Shown here: positions 36,101 to 39,144 of the stretch, in pieces
Numbering within the stretch: the stretch's first letter is position 1
How the letters are laid out: each line of letters begins with the position of its first letter
NCBI RefSeq assembly: GCF_010091945.1
Contig: NZ_WVIE01000034.1
Coordinates: 1-39,144, forward strand
From: Myxacorys almedinensis A
Lineage (GTDB): Bacteria > Cyanobacteriota > Cyanobacteriia > Leptolyngbyales > Leptolyngbyaceae
Direction: 5' to 3'
Length of the DNA stretch: 39,144 nt
Notes under the pieces: generated by a model
What the model saw: the letters and a program-made list of their open reading frames with translations, nothing else
Database searches by the model: none
What the model was told of the DNA's origin: nothing
Made by a program: the position numbers and the translations under genes

Positions 36101-38705
36101 GTTGTCTACCACAGGCCACACTGAAGCCGGATATCGTTTTGGGCAACTGGCAATTTGCTTACTCAATCAACTCGATGCCCGAAGCACTAAGGCAAAAACC
36201 TTCACGATCGTCTATGGCATGACTACCCATTGGCGACAAGCTCTGGCAACCTCGCTAGATCCCCTCATGGAGGCGTATTACAGTGGGTTGGAAACTGGAG
36301 ATATTGAGTATGCAGCGTACTGCATCTTGCATCACAACGAGTACGCCTACTTCTGCGGACGAGAACTCAACAAACTGGCAGAACAACTTGCTACGTGTAG
36401 TGATGCGCTGACCCAAATCAAGCAAATTAACACCCTGACCTACCACGAGATTTATCGACAGGCAGTCTTGAATTTGCTCGAATCGCCGGAGAACCCGATC
36501 GACCTGGCAGGTGAAGCGTATGATGAAACGCGATTGATTTTGCCAAGCTCTGAAGGATCGCTGCCCCTCCATCCACACGCAGATGACCGATATGCCCTGT
36601 ATCAGGTCTATCTCAATAAGCTGATTTTGAGCTACCTATTTGGAGACGCTCGGCAAGCAGTTCATTTTGCGGAACTAGCAGAGCAATATATAGATGGTGT
36701 GTCTGGCTTATACTTCGTCCCGGTATTTTACTTCTATGATTCGCTCGCAAAATTAGCAATTTATGCAACGGGAACCGAAACCGAACAGACGACAATTTTA
36801 GACAAGGTGCAGAGTAACCAGAAGAAAATATTGCAATGGGCAGACTCTGCACCCATGAATTTTCTACACAAGTTTCACCTGATTGAAGCAGAACGGCATC
36901 GAATCTTGGGACAATTCACGATCGCAATGGAGCATTATGATCATGCGATCGCTGGAGCATCTGCCCATGCATTCCGTCAAGAAGAAGCCCTCGCTTATGA
37001 ACTGGCAGGTCGGTTTTACTTGGAGTGGGGCAAAGCCAAAATTGCTCAGGTCTATCTGGTCGATGCTTATTATGCCTATGTTCGCTGGGGCGCAAGAACC
37101 AAGGTAAACCACCTAGAGCAAAAATATCCCATGTTGCTCAGCAGCCTGTCACAACCCGAACGCACCCTACTGCAACAAGGCACCATCTCATCTACCACCT
37201 CTTCCGGCTTAAGTAGCAGTTTAGACAGTTCCAAAGCGTTGGATCTAACTACGGTGATCAAAGCTTCTCAAGCCCTTTCGGGTGAAATTCAACTCGATCA
37301 ATTGTTAGCCAGCGTGATGCGGGTGGTCGTCGAGAATGCCGGCGCACAGAAGAGTGTGCTGATGTTGCGCCAAGCAAAACAGTGGGTCGTTGTAGCCCAG
37401 GCTGGTGGTGAGGCTGAGACAACAACGCGGTTACCCATAGGGGAGACTGCTGCACACTCACTACCAGTTGAGTCTAGCGAGGTGATCCCACAATCGATTC
37501 TCAACTATGTGACTCGCACCTCTGAAACGCTGGTAATCGCCGATGCCCGGACGGAACCGCCCTTCTCGATCGATCCTTACATCCTGGCACAGCAGCCCAA
37601 AAGCGTATTGTGTACGCCCATTCGTAACCGAGCAGAACTGATTGGGGTTCTGTATTTGGAAAACAACTTGACGCTTGGGGCATTTACTAGCGATCGCATC
37701 GAAGTCCTACAACTCCTAATGGCACAAGCAGCGATCTCTCTGCAAAACGCCCTACTCTACAACACCTTAGAACAAAAAGTTGAGCACCGCACTCAGGAGT
37801 TGCACGAAAAAAATCAACGGCTTTCAGAGACATTAGCAGAATTGCAGCGTGCTCAGACTCAGTTGATTCAAACTGAAAAGATGTCTAGCTTGGGGCAAAT
37901 GGTAGCGGGAGTAGCGCATGAAATTAACAATCCGGTCAATTTTATCCACGGCAATCTGATTTACGTTCAGGAGTATGCTCAAGATTTGATCCACGTTTTG
38001 CAGATCTATCAAAAGCACTCCATCCATTTGGCTCCCGACGTGCAAGCAGAAGCAAGCGACATTGATCTAGACTTTTTGCAAAAAGACCTCCCTAAGACCC
38101 TTCAGTCTATGCGAGTAGGCACCGATCGGATTCGCCAAATTGTGCTGTCGCTGCGAAACTTCTCACGCATGGATGAAGCCGAGTTTAAGCGCGTTGACCT
38201 TCATGAAGGAATTGATAGCACTCTGATGATCTTGCAGCACCGCCTAGAGGCTACACTTGAACGCCCGGAAATTGAGGTGATCAAAGACTATGGTCAGTTA
38301 CCCCAAGTGGAATGCTATCCCGGACAACTCAATCAAGTAGTGATGAATATTCTGACAAATGCGATCGATGCGTTAGAGGAAGCAAACACTAAGCGAACGT
38401 ATGAGCACATCAAAAATAATCCTAATCGGATCATTATTCGCACATCAGTTAGCACCTCTCAGTCTGTGAAAATTACAATTTTAGACAACGGCTCTGGGAT
38501 GCCAGAGCTAGTTAAACAACGAATCTTTGACCCGTTCTTTACGACGAAAACTGTTGGCAAGGGGACAGGAATGGGGATGCCCATCAGTTACCAAATTGTG
38601 ACTGAGAAACACGGTGGAAAATTGGAATGTTTTTCTACACCTGGCGAAGCAACCGAGTTTGTGATTCAGATTCCTATCCACCAAAAAGTTTGTGCGGTTG
38701 TTTAA
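33135..38705 (+). CDS. fused Ser/Thr kinase, AAA ATPase, GAF and histidine kinase
   Basis: The 1856-aa protein has a Ser/Thr kinase at about 8-270 (Lys39 in VVIKLL, His138-Lys-Asp in [15 protein letters not shown] at 159 instead of DFG). A STAND-like AAA ATPase follows, with Walker A GFSGVGKT at 356-363 and Walker [11 protein letters not shown] at 483-492. A long helical TPR-like region runs to about 1350. Next are a GAF domain at about 1370-1530, a coiled coil at 1545-1590, and a histidine kinase with His1595 in [15 protein letters not shown]-box [17 protein letters not shown] at 1784 and GKGTGMGM at 1808. This trifunctional layout is a known cyanobacterial family. The glycine loop is weak ([11 protein letters not shown]). 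It is a signal-transduction protein with unknown stimulus. Confidence 0.95.
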   Translation: MTKQIQMQGYQIRETIYDGSRTVVYRGIQESNQQPVVIKLLKNLYPSFSELLQFKNQYILTQQLDLPGVVRPYSLEPYQNSLALVMEDFGGISLKEYRTVWSVDGKEPESQKFLAEFLRIAIALTDILNGLYCDRIIHKDIKPANILINPTTGQVKLIDFSVASRLPRETQTLTNPNVLEGTLAYLSPEQTGRMNRGIDYRTDFYSLGITCFELLTGQLPFNSDDPMELVHCHIAKQPPTVDQLNASIPLMVSAIVSKLMSKNAEDRYQSALGLKRDLEICLHQWQDNCTIAPFSLGQRDISNHFIIPEKLYGREPEVTDLLAAFERVTQSQEPNLLHSSLLPSLSSSSEIILVAGFSGVGKTAVVNEVHKPIVQQRGYFIKGKFDQFQRDIPLFAFVQAFRNLAGQLLTESDAQVERWKRKILKALGENAQIIIEVIPELERLIGKQPPAAELTGSAVQNRFNVQFQKFIHVFTAPNHPLVMFLDDLQWADAASLKLMQLLMSDGESHDLLLIGAYRDNEVSPSHPLMLTVDEIRATGTIVNTIALAPLTSADINQLVADALNCTPAAAHPLSELIYRKTNGNPFFTTQFLKSLHEDGLIVFDFKTGKWQSNLEQIEILSLDDDVIEFMRLQLQKLPNATQNVLKLAACIGNQFDLAALSVVYQRSLHETATDLWAALQEGFLVPTGDEYKLFHDGSDGELVNGAQDTFSQLPKYKFFHDRVQQAAYVLIPDDQKQATHLRIGQLLLNQNDEDNREERLFEIVNQLNLGAALISDLTQRQELVQLNLQAGRKAVAAAAYSAASGYFGAGRSLLPIDPWEQAYELTLMVYSEGVEVAYLNGELDQMDQLAEQVLQKARTLLDQIQVYEVKIQASIAQNQLSEALALALTVLRLLAIDLPKAPTPSDIENALQHIQATLADREIDQLIELPIMQLPEKLAAMRILATLISITFVCCPSLLPLVICEQVKLSVKYGNSSWSAFTYANYGLLLSTTGHTEAGYRFGQLAICLLNQLDARSTKAKTFTIVYGMTTHWRQALATSLDPLMEAYYSGLETGDIEYAAYCILHHNEYAYFCGRELNKLAEQLATCSDALTQIKQINTLTYHEIYRQAVLNLLESPENPIDLAGEAYDETRLILPSSEGSLPLHPHADDRYALYQVYLNKLILSYLFGDARQAVHFAELAEQYIDGVSGLYFVPVFYFYDSLAKLAIYATGTETEQTTILDKVQSNQKKILQWADSAPMNFLHKFHLIEAERHRILGQFTIAMEHYDHAIAGASAHAFRQEEALAYELAGRFYLEWGKAKIAQVYLVDAYYAYVRWGARTKVNHLEQKYPMLLSSLSQPERTLLQQGTISSTTSSGLSSSLDSSKALDLTTVIKASQALSGEIQLDQLLASVMRVVVENAGAQKSVLMLRQAKQWVVVAQAGGEAETTTRLPIGETAAHSLPVESSEVIPQSILNYVTRTSETLVIADARTEPPFSIDPYILAQQPKSVLCTPIRNRAELIGVLYLENNLTLGAFTSDRIEVLQLLMAQAAISLQNALLYNTLEQKVEHRTQELHEKNQRLSETLAELQRAQTQLIQTEKMSSLGQMVAGVAHEINNPVNFIHGNLIYVQEYAQDLIHVLQIYQKHSIHLAPDVQAEASDIDLDFLQKDLPKTLQSMRVGTDRIRQIVLSLRNFSRMDEAEFKRVDLHEGIDSTLMILQHRLEATLERPEIEVIKDYGQLPQVECYPGQLNQVVMNILTNAIDALEEANTKRTYEHIKNNPNRIIIRTSVSTSQSVKITILDNGSGMPELVKQRIFDPFFTTKTVGKGTGMGMPISYQIVTEKHGGKLECFSTPGEATEFVIQIPIHQKVCAVV

Positions 38706-38778
38706 CCTGGTTTTGTCGCAAGATTTAGAGATCAAGTCACTGATGGTTGCTGTATGGGTTAATAGTGATTCAAGATAT
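38706..38778 (+). promoter_or_regulatory. putative CRISPR leader
   Basis: The 73 bp between the kinase stop and the first repeat should hold the array leader and promoter if the array is transcribed on the plus strand. That orientation is inferred because the degenerate repeat is the last one (38996-39032). The stretch is short for a leader and no -10/-35 pair is clear. Confidence 0.35.
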
Positions 38779-39032
38779 GTTTCAGTCCCGTTGCCGGGAT
38801 TTGGGTTTTTGAAACACGCAAGCCCCCACGCTTTAGATACGGGGTTAGTCGGTTTCAGTCCCGTTGCCGGGATTTGGGTTTTTGAAACGGTCGGTTGCCG
38901 ACATACCGGGAAAGGTCGTCTTCAGTTTCAGTCCCGTTGCCGGGATTTGGGTTTTTGAAACCTCGTTTCAAACAGGAATCCGACGACAAGCTCGAGTTTC
39001 ACTCCCGTTGCCGGGATTTGGGTTTTTGAAAC
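38779..39032 (+). CRISPR. CRISPR array, four 37-bp repeats and three spacers
   Basis: Repeats lie at 38779-38815, 38852-38888, 38925-38961 and 38996-39032. Each begins GTTTCAGTCCCG and ends GGGTTTTTGAAAC, with terminal inverted ends (GTTTCA/TGAAAC) and an internal CCCG-TTGC-CGGG hairpin. The first three are identical; the fourth has C for G at position 7. Spacers are 36 bp (38816-38851), 36 bp (38889-38924) and 34 bp (38962-38995) and are unlike each other. No cas gene is complete in the window. Repeats of about 37 bp ending GAAAC are common with type I-D and type III systems in cyanobacteria, but the type cannot be assigned from the repeat alone. The short frames that cross the array are artefacts of the repeat. 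Confidence 0.95.
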
Positions 39033-39101
39033 CGCAGACTTCATTTGCGAAGCTAGAGCGCAAGGAATGTTTCATACCAAATTGAAAAAAGGGAGAGACA
39101 A

Positions 39102-39144
39102 ATGAGAGAATGGGTTCTGCCGTGTGGAGAAAAACAGCAATGTC
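39102..39144 (+). CDS. start of a gene cut by the window end
   Basis: An ATG at 39102 follows AAAAAAGGGAGAG, a good ribosome site, and reads MREWVLPCGEKQQC before the window ends. Only 14 codons are visible, so no family can be named. Its position 70 bp after the CRISPR array makes a CRISPR-associated gene possible but not shown. Confidence 0.45.
   Translation, partial: MREWVLPCGEKQQC

Noticed and set aside
38692-39085. Overlapping open frames across the CRISPR array
   Set aside because: Their sequence is repeated translation of the CRISPR repeat (for example LPGFGFLK and SPVAGIWVFET); they are artefacts.

Overview
The window is chromosomal DNA from a cyanobacterium. The HIP1 octamer GCGATCGC recurs in genes and gaps. 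psaE (photosystem I) and a PAM68-family gene are present, and the last large gene is a fused Ser/Thr kinase, AAA ATPase and histidine kinase of a type common in filamentous cyanobacteria. The genus cannot be fixed from the sequence alone. I recognised no tRNA, rRNA or complete insertion sequence.

Layout. 0.2-1.0 kb: rpsO and a PAM68-like gene. 1.5-8.0 kb, plus strand: a surface-sugar block with a glycosyltransferase, rfbB, rfbA and rfbC (dTDP-glucose to dTDP-4-keto-rhamnose), then a Rossmann plus SAF-domain dehydrogenase where rfbD is often found, then a DAHP synthase. 8.0-11.2 kb, minus: a PilB/GspE N-terminal-like protein without its ATPase, and prfC. 11.5-18.2 kb, plus: a DUF4870 membrane protein, a 793-aa repeat/PPC/leishmanolysin-like metalloprotease, a hairpin-rich gap ending in a clear terminator, an MBOAT acyltransferase, a cupin and an isochorismatase-fold hydrolase. 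18.3-22.0 kb: mutM, a cold-shock/DUF1294 fusion, psaE with a long tail, a broken response regulator and an FTR1-type permease.

22.0-29.6 kb, minus, is accessory in character. It has two small exported proteins that share nearly the same leader and first codons (MKRQ), decayed copies of that leader, and a likely operon of a 1059-aa SARP/BTAD-type regulator, a double DUF4242 protein, a SAM methyltransferase and a GNAT acetyltransferase. An 11-bp-period direct repeat sits in front of the methyltransferase gene. This matches the geometry of known SARP operators and is the most promising lead for an undescribed system.

30.0-32.2 kb, minus: a divergent S-adenosylhomocysteine-hydrolase-like protein and a second methyltransferase, with a perfect 12-bp inverted repeat between them. 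About 1 kb of apparently non-coding AT-rich DNA follows. 33.1-38.7 kb, plus: the giant kinase. 38.8-39.0 kb: a small CRISPR array (four 37-bp repeats, three spacers), then the first 14 codons of a gene cut by the window end.
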